Assembly: GCA_017655985.1 (NCBI GenBank)
Contig: JACJVS010000007.1
Span: forward strand, 1,302,001 to 1,366,000
DNA from: Incumbomyces delicatus
Taxonomy: Eukaryota > Ascomycota > Eurotiomycetes > Chaetothyriales > Trichomeriaceae
Length of the DNA: 64,000 nt
Direction of reading: 5' to 3'
Of this stretch, positions 1 through 11,148 are shown one piece after another. Below the pieces are notes generated by a model. That model made no database searches and was not told where the DNA came from. It saw nothing but the letters and a program-made list of their open reading frames with translations. The position numbers and the translations under genes were made by a program. How positions within the stretch are numbered: the first letter of the stretch is position 1; each line of letters opens with the position of its first letter.

Positions 1-1342
1 GTCGGTGCAAGTCAAGATACCATAGGTTTGATCGCTTTGAAAGGGCGGTAATTGAAGGGTGGAGTGCAACTCTGGTCGGATAATCCCTCTCAAGTCTGTC
101 CAGGAGGGGGCATTTCATGGAGGGGCAGGATCTAGTTGGGCCTAGGAGCAGTGGAGCACAGGCATGGGATTTGGTTGGTCAGCGGTTTGAACTGCATGGC
201 GTCCAATGCGCCGTGGTCACGTTGTGTGATGAACAGCGACATTTTGATTGCTAACCAAGATGTACAGGGCTGCTGTCGCTGCCGGATCTGGTGTTCTGAG
301 AGCAGTTGTCATCAGCTGGCAATCACCTAAGCGTCAAACGCTCCTGATGAAGACTGCTACAACACTCTTACGAGCAAATCGAGCAAGGTTCCGAGTAGTC
401 GGTTGACTAATTTATCAACATTAGCCTTTGGAACACGGAATAGGCCGGGACAGCGGTCTGAAATCTTTAAAAGCTCAGTACAGAGCAGCCTGGGGCAAGC
501 AAGAGAGCCGACCATGGTGGGCTGAAGGTGTTGTGAGGATGAATGGTGGTGCTCCGCGACAGGTAGGCTAATAGGCCGAAGTGGACGAGGGGCGAGTGAG
601 AAGCACGTACCATGGTACATGCTCCTTATTGGTTATGCTACAACTACTGTAGATGCTGCATGCACCTCTCACGCTGGCATGGTAGATGAAGTGGCACGTA
701 TGGATATGGCAAGATCGACCACAAAGGACGTGATGTGGAAAAGTGGGCTTTAAGCCCCGCGAATTAAAAAGATCAAAACGTTAGTCTAAGGGCCAGTCTT
801 CCACCTTGTGACTAATTGTATGCCTTAGGCAACCATGCAGCGGTACCGACCAGCCCGTGATGTGGCACGTATGTACTAACCCCGTGTTGGTTGCTTATAG
901 GTCAGACACGTCTGACCATCCATCGTTTTTGCATTTGCATCGGAGCCTAGCAAGCATCAGCATTTCGGGCATCACGGACTGTGAGCGCCTCACAGTTTAA
1001 AGCTGCTGCTTGGATCTACTGTCTTGAAAACGCTGTGGCACACAGGACATGCTCCGGGCTCAACAGGGCTGCAGCTAGAGCAGTACACCTTCGAAGGCTC
1101 GAAGCCGCTGTTCACACCACCTTTCCTTTAGCAATTGTGACAGATCATATCGTCATGGTTCGGTCCTTCTGAAGTTCTGCTGAGCGTTGGGCGAGCCGAT
1201 TCTGGATCCGAGCTGGCTTGCCGGCACTTTATTGTCGGACTCACCGTGTGGACATCCATTGAGGACATAAAGCCCACGCCGAAGCGGCAGAAGAAAGAAT
1301 AAAGTGGGGGTGAGAATTGGGCGGTGTTGCAGCAAGGAGATT
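1..1342. other. Gene-poor left flank
   Basis: No reading frame here is convincing. The open stretches are under 90 codons, overlap on both strands and match no family I know. The interval lies downstream of the decayed F-box-like gene and may hold further decayed sequence that cannot be identified by eye. Confidence 0.5.
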
Positions 1343-3282
1343 TTACACAATCAGATTGCCATAGTCACCATACCACCAAACCACCCACTTTTTGGACGTG
1401 AATTTCCTCCAGTCACACCCTGAAATGCCTTGGTCATCGGTCTGAATGCGGACCTGATACTGTCTGCCCGTTTCTTGTGTAGAGAACTGACACTTATCAA
1501 GCGACTGCGGCTCAGACAAGTAGAAATCCTGCCGCACTTGCCCCAAGCGCTCCTTGCGACCATCACCATAGCTGAAGAGAACACCCAGGCAGTCGTCATC
1601 TGATTGATGCGCTTTACAAATCTGTAACGTGCAAGCATCAAGAAGCAAGACGCTCGAAACGAGCCAGCTCTGAGAGGGGGCTCCGCGGCGTGGAAAGCGA
1701 AGACGGGAAGTCCCGAAAGGGTCGCAGTGATGATAGACGTTGACAGGCTGCATCACACCCATTAGCTCGATGATGGGGGTGTCAATGTTGGTATGATTGT
1801 GAAAGAGGCGTTTAATGTACTTTCCGTCGCGGGCCCATGCACTGCGAAAGTCGTAGAGATCGTGAGATTCGGACGGAATTGTCGGTCCGAATGTGCAGCT
1901 ACGTCCATGCGTCGTGATAACTTGGAGAACGGGGTCACGAAGAAAGTTATGGCTTCGAATGCCAATACCTTTGATCATTTCACCGGTTGACATGGGCAGA
2001 AATGTGTACAATAGTCGCCTGTTGTCGTAGTAGAGCTCGAGATCCTGAACAAAGCGTTTAAACTGGGGCTGCGACTCTGGAGAGGAGGAATGGGCAAACA
2101 ACGCAATTGTGCTTCCACAAATAGAAACCCCGGTAAGTCCGGTAAGGTCAGTCAGATCGTGGTATTGATACCGTGAGAGAAGCATTTCAGGATTGGGCCT
2201 ACGAACATCGAAAAGCACTCTTATCTCCTCTAATGCGGGGGGCGATGCAGTGTCCTATTCGAACACGTCTGGCCAAGGGTTGCCGCCAGTGATGCATCGC
2301 AGAAAGAGACCCTAGTGAGTCAACATCAACCGTGAATCTAATGCTACCAAGGCACTCACTTGAGAGAACAGATGTACGTCCGTGGACAGGTCAACTTGAG
2401 AGTACCAGAATTTGCCTCTGCGATGGTTCGGTACTGCACAAATGAGTGCATCTGAAATTCCCACGATGCCGAATTCGTCTCGACAAACCCATAAGCTCCC
2501 GGAAACGGTCAGCTTCTGGGCCTCGTATAGCTGGGCGTTGGCTAGGCTTGTTCGATCTTAGTGAACCATCTGGACGTATCGCCTGCCCCTGTAGTTAAGA
2601 AACGTCACATAAAGCTCCTGGCCTAAAGACAAATCCCGGATGACCCGATGACTGGGGGGGGGGGGCAGCTGAGCGAGAGTGGGCTAGCAGTCGCGTCTAG
2701 CCTACAGCCAGGGCTATTTCGCCCATGTGCTTGTACACCAACAGTTTAAGCTCCAAAGGGAGCCTCTTAAATGTATCAGGGAGGCTCTTAGAGTCGTCAG
2801 GGTATCGCAATCTTAACGTAGCCATCTCCTCTAGTTAACAGTCAGACGCTACGTGGTAGAGCATGGAAGCACGATCTGGGGGGTAGCGCATCGGCCACGC
2901 ATTTTGCAGCAGGGTCTTAAGGATGAAGTTAAAGCTGTCTTCAGTTGTGCAAACCCATTTCCTGACGGCGAACGAGCAGGTCAGGTGGTAGTAGTGAGTC
3001 TCGTCCTCCACTGTGAGAGCACGTTAGCAGACACAGTGGCATGCTCTAGTGTAGCTGGCCTTTATGACGAGGGGCTGAAGCACCCCAGCAGAATAAGCAT
3101 ATATCCCTTCCTGCCGTAAGAGGCAGCCGTACCTTGGCTTCATCGTGGTCGTGGGTGGCCATATCAAGGGATCGGATGAGGCGAACCTGCTTGATGAGCG
3201 ACAGGAAGGTGCTGGAGCGTGGCTAGCATAGAGACTGCGCGCCTTGCTCTAGCTGTTTGTGCAGGACGGCAAATGAAGCCAT
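1343..3282 (-). pseudogene. Decayed F-box-like protein gene (unknown function)
   Basis: The minus strand can be read as one long gene interrupted by lesions. The last exon is open for about 320 codons (2254 to 1343) and contains the run FDVRRPNPEMLLSRYQYHD. A 48-nt GT-AG intron (2359-2312) keeps phase, and the exon before it reads through DEFGIVGISDALICAVPNH. A start-proximal part (ATG at 2825) reads LPLELKLLVYKHM, which resembles an F-box helix. In-frame stops lie at 3223-3225 (TAG), 2835-2837 (TAA), 2697-2699 (TAG), 2558-2560 (TAA) and 2255-2257 (TAG). A 12-C run at 2654-2665 shifts the frame by one. The 5' block (3282-3133, ATG at 3282) joins the rest through a presumed intron (3132-3011) that does not keep frame as read. 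The layout resembles a fungal family of uncharacterised F-box proteins. That family call rests on memory and is moderate. The dead state is seen directly. Confidence 0.7.
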
Positions 3283-4522
3283 GGAGAGAGATAATAAAGA
3301 GAGAGACGTGAGACCCTCCAGTGTGTGAGTGTGGAAGATATCATAGGATATCAGATATCAGGACCAATATAGCTGACTAGCGGTACGAAACGACCGCCTG
3401 CGAAGCACGAGCGGAAGGTCAAGCGAGGGCAAGGCAGCGCTAACCTAATTTCGACCAAGCGCTTTCAACCATGCCACGCGAGGCCGGTGGCCATTCAAAG
3501 TGGAACCGATATTTACCCGTATTTTAGAATAACCCACCGAGCAAAAATGATGGTTGGAGCAGACACGGCAGAAACGATGGTGGCATTTTATGTTGGACTA
3601 ATAGTAGCTTGCTGCAACGTCGATTTAGGTCAGGCTCAAAAATAAGATGCAAGAATTTCGAAATCAGCGATTTTTACTGCGCCTGACGTTATGATGATGT
3701 CGAAGCTTCAAACCGCCGGGGAGGCCCGCGAGCAGGTAGAAAATCTAGCGCAGTGCCAAGAAGCGCGGTTACTTGCTAGCACCATGTTTTCGGCCGATGC
3801 CAATCCTCACGGACACGAGCTTGGGGAGGGCCTTCTTGGACACCGGATCTACGGAGTATATGGCAGATGATATGTCAAGAGCTCCCGTTACGCTTTGTAC
3901 AATATCGGAGACCAGCACGCTTTCGACACTCCTGGAAAGCATACGATGCGATTGCTGTTCCGTTACTCTTGCTTTTCCACTTTGCACTGCTGTGCGCTGA
4001 ACGGCTTCAAACCTTGTTCCTACTTTCGACACCGAGAAATTCTGCGGACTGACTCCAGCTGGCCCTTGTCAATGCTTCCTTTTATTGCCACCAGGTAGGT
4101 CGTTCAGGTAAGGATCAACGACAGACTTTGTATCTCTGCAACCCAGCGTCATAATATTCAAAAATTGTGGTAAAAAGTGGTCCTATGGACTGAGGTAAAG
4201 CATTGGCCGGAAGCATTTTCCAAGGAACTTATTAGCTTTGTTTGGCTGTCAAACAGCCCAGTTTTTACCAACTTTTTGAACACTACAACCCCAGGTTGTA
4301 CGTATTAGGACTCCTCTATTGTGCAGGAGAGAACAGCCGGTTGCCGATCCCGCTTGGTGGGTACCACGTCCCCCGCTGCTCTGAACTTACCTAGCTTCGC
4401 TGAAGGCCATGAACAATGATGCCTCCGCAGAAACCAGAGGTGTATAAGTAGGGCGTGGTAGTGGCGGATCTCAATATTCAATCAACGCAGAGTTGAGCTA
4501 CTCATTTCCCACTTTGCTCGCA
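3283..4522. other. Intergenic, alpha-glucosidase upstream region
   Basis: No supported gene. Short overlapping frames at about 3770-4100 exist on both strands and match nothing known. A cluster of GATATC words lies near 3340-3365. A plausible TATA element (TATAAGTA, 4443-4450) stands about 75 bp before the alpha-glucosidase ATG. Confidence 0.45.
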
Positions 4523-7500
4523 ATGTGCTTCCTACTAGTATCTTGCATTGCCCTGGTTGGCTTGGTCACGGCAGCTGTGCTTCCTACGCGCAATGCTATT
4601 GCTTCAATAGAAGACTGTCCCGGCTATGTTGCCACGAATGTCTCTTATTCGCCAACTGGCCTCAGTGCCCTGCTTTCTCTTGCCGCAACACCTTGCAATG
4701 TCTACGGAACAGACATACAGAGTCTACGACTCATAGTGAACTATGATGCAGGTCAGAACATGTCGTTGCCAAAGCACATAATACATACACTTACACTCAC
4801 GTTGAATAGAGAACCGTGTCCACGTCAAGATCGAGGATGAAGACTCCATTGCGTATCAGGTCCCGACCAGTGTATTTCCCACACCGGACGCCTCAGAACC
4901 CGTCTCAGCGGATGCCGCATCACTGGAATTTTCGTTGACTGAGTCACCCTTCAGCTTCAGGATCACGCGCAAGGCCAACAACGAGACCCTCTTTGACACA
5001 TCTGGATCTTCTCTTATCTTCGAAGATCAGTACTTGCGGCTTCGCACGTCTCTTCCAGTCGACCCAAATCTTTACGGCTTGGGAGAAAACTCGGACTCCT
5101 TCCGCCTGAATACGACCAATTACATTCGCACCATCTGGTCCAGGGATGCATTCGGTCTCCCCGCTGGAACAAACCTGTACGGTAACCATCCTGTCTACTT
5201 TGACCATCGCGGCGAACACGGCACACATGGGGTCTTCATCCTCTCGAGTTCGGGCATGGACGTCAAAATTAATAGAACAGAAACGGAGGGGCAGTACCTC
5301 GAATACAACGTATTGGGAGGAGTCCTGGATTTGTATTTCATGGAGGGGCCTTCTCCGATAACAGTGGCTCAGCAGTACAGCAGTGTCGCAGGCAAAAGCG
5401 CCATGATGCCGTATTGGGGATTTGGTTTTCATCAGGTAAGGCCACTGCTGTTGACAGCCAAACGTGCTAAAGAACGCGTTGAAACAAGCTGATTCTCAAT
5501 AGTGTCGATGGGGATATCGTGACTTTTACGCTCTTGCCGAAGTGATCCATAATTATAGTGTTGCTGCAATTCGTAAGTGCGCTCCTGTACCAAAGTCGGA
5601 CCGTGGAAGAAATACTTACAGGTTCGTAGCGCTCGAGACCATGTGGACTGATATCGATTACATGTACCAGGTTGGTCTTCAGAAGTTCACAATATATTTG
5701 CTCCCCAAGCTCTGCTGACAATTTTCGTCCCCAGCGATACATCATGACCACTGACCCGGACCGTTTCCCTATCCCCCGAATTCAGGATATTGTGCAACAT
5801 CTCCACGACAACAACCAGCATTACATTGTCATGGTCGACCCTGCCATCGCTTATCAGACAGAGCGCGACAGCAATATCACCTACGATACGTTTGTCCGCG
5901 CTCGCGACCAAGGCGTTCTGCTCCAGAAGAACGGCACGATATTTCGGGGGGTAGTTTGGCCCGGCATAACCGCATTCCCGGACTGGTTCCATCCCGGGGC
6001 TCAGGATTTCTGGACCAATGAGTTCCTAGAATTCTTCGACCCCGAGACCGGTGTTGACATCGACGCCCTGTGGATTGACATGAACGAACCTGCCAATTTC
6101 AACTACTTCGGCTTCGAGCCTGAAGTGATCGCTGAACTGCGTGAGATGCCACCACCGAGCATGCCTCTCCGTTCGGGACCACGACCCATTCCCGGATTTC
6201 CGGAAGCGTTCCAGCCTGATCCTAACAGCCCATACCCTCCGGATCCGCTGAGCTATCTGATTCCTTCCCTTGCCTCGGCAGCCAGCCCGAATGATCCAGG
6301 TGCTGCCAAGAGATGGGTGGATGACAACATTGCCGTCGGACCGCAACAGCCAAACAAGCGACAAACGGCGGCGGCAGCAGAAGTCATTGGGTACCCAAAT
6401 CGCAACCTGCTCGCACCGCCGTATCGGATCAGCAACAACAACACCATCAGCGAATACGGAGGCCTGTCAAATTACACGGCCGACACGGACATCGTTCACG
6501 CCGACGGACACGTCGAACTCGACGTCCACAACCTATACGGCTCGATGATGAGCATATTCTCGCGCAATGCGCTGGAAGCGCGCCGGCCAGGCCGGAGACC
6601 CATGGTGATCACACGGTCGACGTTCGCGGGGGCGGGCCACTCGGTCGGCAAATGGCTCGGCGACAACCTCTCCACCTGGAGCCAGTACCGGCAATCCATC
6701 CAGGGCATGCTCGACTTCGCTGCACTGTACCAAGTGCCGATGGTGGGCAGCGACGTATGCGGGTTCGGCGACAACACGACCGAAACGCTGTGCGCGCGCT
6801 GGGCCTCTCTCGGCGCCTTCTACCCATTCTTCCGCAACCACAACATCGCAGGCGCGATCCCGCAGGAGTTCTACATGTGGGAGACGGTGGCCGAATCGGC
6901 CCGCCGCGCCATCGACATCCGCTACCGCCTGCTCGACTACATCTACACGGCCATGTACCGGCAGTCGTGCGACGGCAGCCCGCTGCTCAACCCGATGTTC
7001 TTCCTGTACCCGCGCGACGCGGAGACGTTCGCCATCGACCTGCAGTTCTTCTACGGCGCCGCCTTGCTCGTCTCCCCGGTCACCGAAGAGAACTCCACCA
7101 GCGTCGACATCTATCTCCCTGACGACCGGTTCTACGACCTGCACACCTACGCCACCGTTGAAGGTGCCGGCTCTGTCGTCACTCTCGACGACGTCGGCTT
7201 CACTGACATCCCCCTGCATATCCGCGGGGGGTCGATCATCCCGATGCGCAATTCGTCCGCTGCGTATACCACGACCGAGGTGCGGCAGCAGCCGTTCAAT
7301 ATCGTCGTTGCGCCAGCCCGCGACAACACCGCTAGTGGGGCGCTGTACCTCGACGACGGGGACAGTATCGAGCAGCCGCATGTCTCGGACATTCAAATGT
7401 CGTATGCCGACGGAGCCCTCGTTGTCTCAGGGGAGTTTGGCTACTACCAGCAGGAGCAGAACCGGGTGACTTCGGTGACTGTGCTGGGCGTGGCGGAGGC

Positions 7501-7675
7501 GCCTCCTAGTGGTGGAGGGCCACGGTGGAGGACTGGATGCGGCAGCAGTGAGGATGCGGGAGCGGCGGACTGGCACGTGAGTGCTGACGACGAGTGGCAG
7601 TATGATTCCGACACGCAGGTGCTGGTGGTCAGTGTGGACCTGCCGCTGAATGGGGAGTTTACTGTGCAGATATAA
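4523..7675 (+). CDS. Secreted GH31 alpha-glucosidase
   Basis: Glycoside hydrolase family 31 retaining enzyme that releases glucose from the non-reducing ends of alpha-glucosides outside the cell. Five exons (4523-4751, 4810-5435, 5503-5572, 5630-5670, 5735-7675) give 968 aa. The ATG at 4523 starts a signal peptide (MCFLLVSCIALVGLVTAA). An upstream in-frame TTG at 4493 is ignored. An N-terminal beta-sandwich is followed by the (beta/alpha)8 barrel. The nucleophile signature WIDMNEPANF puts the catalytic Asp near residue 437. The acid/base Asp lies in GKWLGDN near residue 632. The barrel carries the fungal insertion between these, and the C-terminus is beta-rich. Several N-glycosylation sequons are visible. 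Length and motifs fit the fungal AgdC-type group, but alpha-xylosidase or mixed alpha/beta activity cannot be excluded from sequence. Confidence 0.93.
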
Positions 7676-8550
7676 AAAAGTTTTATTAATAGGCACGTAA
7701 TCTATTTATTTTTACGATGGGCTGTTCTCGAATAAGTGTAAGATATAGACTCGTAAAGTCTCAAGGCAACAAACGTGGGTGGAAAGGGTCAGTAAGGTTT
7801 CTGAAAAGGTAGTATTTCCTTGGTCCCCGGCTGGGTGGGTAGATTCTCAAAAGGTTCACACGTCTCTGGACGAGATAAAAGCCTGATGGGTCTGGAAAAA
7901 GCTTAAGCGATAGAAGGAACAGAGAGGCTTGTTCCCGGGGTCGGAAGGACCTCGAAAGCGCCAAATAGCGTATTGACAACTGGTATGATTCGAAGATCCA
8001 GATAGCTCGCTGATCCTCCTGTACACATACCAGTCGTAGAAACAAGCTGCGGTTGGCTAAACCCCCCGTACAGTAGACCTGTTGTAGCACTGCTTGTCAA
8101 CCGTTCTCCACCTGGCCAACTCCCACATGTATAACCTCCATGCTTTCTGCATGCTTCGGCTGAGCACAACTGGTGGTTAGCAGCGGTTGCAGTCCTCGGC
8201 GAGGTTGATGAAGTGCACTTGCTTCTACCGTAATGAGGCCGATTCGGAGCTCCTGTCTCTGCTGTGTGATTGGGTCGGTCGTGGTAAGCTCGAGGTGCAG
8301 ATGCTGCAGATGCTGCAAGATAGAGGTATGGACTGTCTCGTAATATAATGACGGGCAGTCCTACTTGCTGGTCGTATTTCGAAATAACTGGAGAGATCGG
8401 AAAACCTCTAGCCAGTTGGGTTTGTCGGTCAGCACATTCAGGGTCAAGTGGCGTCAGCACCAGCGTGGCTTCCAGAAGAGACCAGGCGGAGTAGAATCCA
8501 TCGGTCGAGCTTCAAAATTCAGCTGGAACATCTCCAATGCTAGCTCCTTT
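7676..8550. other. Convergent intergenic region with an unexplained open frame
   Basis: This lies between the 3' ends of the alpha-glucosidase and the DUF1770 gene. The minus strand is open from about 8510 to 7903 (roughly 200 codons), in the same frame as the DUF1770 gene but separated from it by its stop (8551-8553) and a TGA shortly after. No ATG occurs near its beginning and I recognise no domain, so it is not called a gene. Confidence 0.4.
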
Positions 8551-9165
8551 CTAGTCGCCCAACCCACTTCCAAAGCGATACTTGTAAAAGTCCTTAACCT
8601 CCTTTGCTCTGGGATCCTTTGGCTGTGCCTCTCGCGGTAGTCGCCAGCCATTCACGCCCCACCACCACTTGCGCACCTTCGCTCCCAGCGTCTCACCGGC
8701 GAACTTGCTGCCGCGGTTCCAGTACCGCCAGCCCGAGATCAGCAGGTGGTAGCCGATGCCTTGGGCAAGGGGGAGCAGCACTTGGTCTCGGATGGTGATG
8801 TACACGACCTTGGAGTAGGTGTCGGCGTTCTTGATGCTGGCGAGATAGGTCTGTTCGAAGCGCAGGTCAGGGAGAGGCAGGTGGTGGCGGGCTGGACGCT
8901 GGCGAGGCACTGGGCGGATGATGTCGGAGGGGAGGGTGGAGGTGGATGATGCTTCGGAGAGGGCGTCGGCGTCGGCGTCGGCGTCTACGTCTACACCTAC
9001 GTCGCGCGGGGAGATGGGTTCGTCCTGGGCCCGGGATCGAGATGGAGACACGATCTCTGCTGGGATCTTCTTGTCGGCTGCTGTGGATGGGACGACATCG
9101 TGGTCGACCGACGGTTTGTGTTCGATGCGAGTCGATTGAACGATCGAGGCCAATTCGGAGGCCAT
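8551..9165 (-). CDS. DUF1770 domain protein
   Basis: A single-exon 204-aa protein. The ATG is at 9165-9163. It resembles the fungal DUF1770 family, whose function is unknown to me. The first half is acidic and disordered, with an Asp-Ala/Asp-Val repeat near residues 56-68. It is followed by a proline/arginine patch and the conserved C-terminal half, with motifs LPDLRFEQTYLASI, YITIRDQVLLPL and a tryptophan-rich KWWWGVNGW. The hydrophobic stretch around DQVLLPLAQGIGYHLLISGW may be one membrane segment or a buried helix. It is divergent from the adenosine kinase gene, with about 500 bp between them. Confidence 0.75.
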   Translation of the reverse strand: MASELASIVQSTRIEHKPSVDHDVVPSTAADKKIPAEIVSPSRSRAQDEPISPRDVGVDVDADADADALSEASSTSTLPSDIIRPVPRQRPARHHLPLPDLRFEQTYLASIKNADTYSKVVYITIRDQVLLPLAQGIGYHLLISGWRYWNRGSKFAGETLGAKVRKWWWGVNGWRLPREAQPKDPRAKEVKDFYKYRFGSGLGD

Positions 9166-9666
9166 CGTCGTGACTATGGTACGAAGTAGAGGTGTCTGTC
9201 TGTTGACAGCTGGAAGATAGTTCTCAGCAGTCGTGGTCGGTCATTCATAGGTCAACGAGCAGATGGCAGCAGCGGCAGAAGGTATGAACAGTGAAGCCAA
9301 AGTCCGGGCAGGTACTAAACCCCGGCCAATCACAGCCGTCGCTGTGCGGAGAAACATCAGGCGGCACAGTTGAGCATAGAAATCACTGCCGCATTTTTCG
9401 GGGGGCCCACACGTGGACCCACCACAAAGTTTCAATTTTACCTTGAAATCCTCCTGCCCCACATCTAAATACCAAATCCTCGTTCGTCTTCCTTCACTCT
9501 GCCACTGCACCGCACTTGAACCTCTCAACAACAAAGTAGACACCGGATCCCACCGCCGCTGCCACTCTGAGATACGCAGTATCGTCTGGTTTGGTTTCAT
9601 TTGAATAATCTGTGTGTTTCGTGTTGCGGAGACCTTCGCTTTGCTAGTACTTCGTCCTTCGTAGTC
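9166..9666. promoter_or_regulatory. Divergent promoter region, DUF1770 / adenosine kinase
   Basis: About 500 bp between two divergent starts. The part nearest the kinase gene is rich in CT tracts, as in many fungal 5' leaders. No specific operator was recognised. Confidence 0.4.
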
Positions 9667-10898
9667 ATGGCGAACCCTCGCAGCTACCCGCTGCTTTGCT
9701 TGGAGAATCCTCTCCTCGGTAGGCCGACCTGGTTCTATATTGCCTCTTGGGCCATCGGACCGCTGCTGACCAGGCGAGGTAGATATCCAGGGCCCTGGCG
9801 ACCATGACATGATAGCAAAGTACTCGATGAAACTCAACGACACCGTCCTGGCCGAACCACATCAGCTTGGCATCTACGACGATTTGATCAACAACCGCAA
9901 CGCCAAGTTAATCGCAGGAGGCGGTGCCCAAAACACTGCACGCGGGGCTCAATACATGCTGCCACCGAACAGCACGTGGTACGTTGGATGTGTGGGCAAC
10001 GACGAGTATGCAGACATCTTGCGGAAAGCATGCGACAAAGAGGGTAAGGAACCACGTCCACAAATACAACACAACACCACATCTGATTTCCTCCCTTTCC
10101 CTCTTTCCCTCCCAAACGAGTGACAACAATGGGCTGACCGGGCTGTGCTGTGCTGTGTCAGGCGTCCACGTCGAGTACCGAGTAGATCCCACCCACCGCA
10201 CCGGGCGTTGTGGTGTCATCATCACCGACCATCACCGAACCATGTGCACGGACCTGGCCGCCGCCAACGAGTACAAGATCGACCACCTCAAACAACCTCA
10301 CATCTGGTCCATGGTCGAAGCCTCCAAGGTCTACTACGTCGGTGGCTACCATTTGACCGTCTGTCCGGCAGCGGCCATGGCTCTTGCCGAACATGCTGCC
10401 GCCACCAACAAGCAGTTCCTGCTTGGTCTCTCCGCCGGTTTCATCCCGCAATTCTTCAAGGAGCCCTTGGCCCAGATCCTGCCATATTGTGACTACATTT
10501 TCGGAAACGAGAACGAGGCAAAGGTATGGGCTGCCGAGAATGGCCATTCCGCCGAGAGCATTCCTGCCATTGCCAAGGCTCTTGCAAACCTCGACAAGGC
10601 CAACAAAGACCGTCCAAGAGTCGTCATCATCACCCAAGGCACCGATCCCACCCTCGTGGCCGTGGCCGGTGAAGACGACGTGCGAGAGCTGGCCGTCTTG
10701 CCCATCGAGGCCAAGTTGATATGTGACACCACCGGAGCTGGTGACGCTTTTGCCGCTGGTTTCCTGGCCGGTGTGGTGTCGGATGACTCGATCGACACCT
10801 GTGTCAAAAAAGGCCAATGGCTGGCCAAGTTGAGCATCCAAGAACTCGGCCCCTCTTATCCCTTCCCCAAAAAGGTCTTTGGTCAGGATGAGCAGTGA
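9667..10898 (+). CDS. ADO1: Adenosine kinase
   Basis: PfkB-family kinase that phosphorylates adenosine to AMP with ATP. It recycles the adenosine made when S-adenosylhomocysteine is cleaved in the methyl cycle. Cytosolic. Three exons (9667-9718, 9783-10043, 10162-10898) give 349 aa. The first exon encodes SYPLLCLENPLL, the family N-terminus, and splicing to 9783 restores LDIQGPGD. The glycine motif AGGGAQNTARGAQ and the C-terminal anion-hole signature DTTGAGDAFAAGF are present, with the catalytic base Asp near residue 299. Length is normal for the family. The gene is convergent with the Est1/SMG7-like gene, whose stop lies 250 bp away. Confidence 0.95.
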
Positions 10899-11148
10899 TT
10901 TGCACACCCCGGCCGCACCCTTCATCCCGTAGTCATGCATTCATGCATTGCAAGGCGTTGGCGCTCCAAAATCTCTAGACGTAGTGAGTTCAATGTCACC
11001 GAGCTCAGGTACTCTGTCATACTATAGAACGGCGGCCATACGTGAATGGGGACACAAGGCTATCCATTCCAAAACACCATTCCAATCCAGTAGAGCACTT
11101 TGTTTTTACCGAACCCTGTCCGTTGCAACCTCACGGCCATTCCGGCAT

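Noticed and set aside
3769..4032. Overlapping frames on both strands upstream of the alpha-glucosidase gene
   Set aside because: Neither strand gives a recognisable protein, and both are of a length expected by chance in this base composition.
6533..7396. Minus-strand open frame of 287 codons
   Set aside because: It is antisense to the GH31 catalytic region. GC-rich coding DNA with strong third-position C keeps the opposite frame open. Composition is Val/Arg/Glu-biased and no domain was recognised.
10158..10940. Minus-strand frame of 260 codons
   Set aside because: Antisense shadow of the adenosine kinase third exon, with Gly/Val-rich low-information translation.
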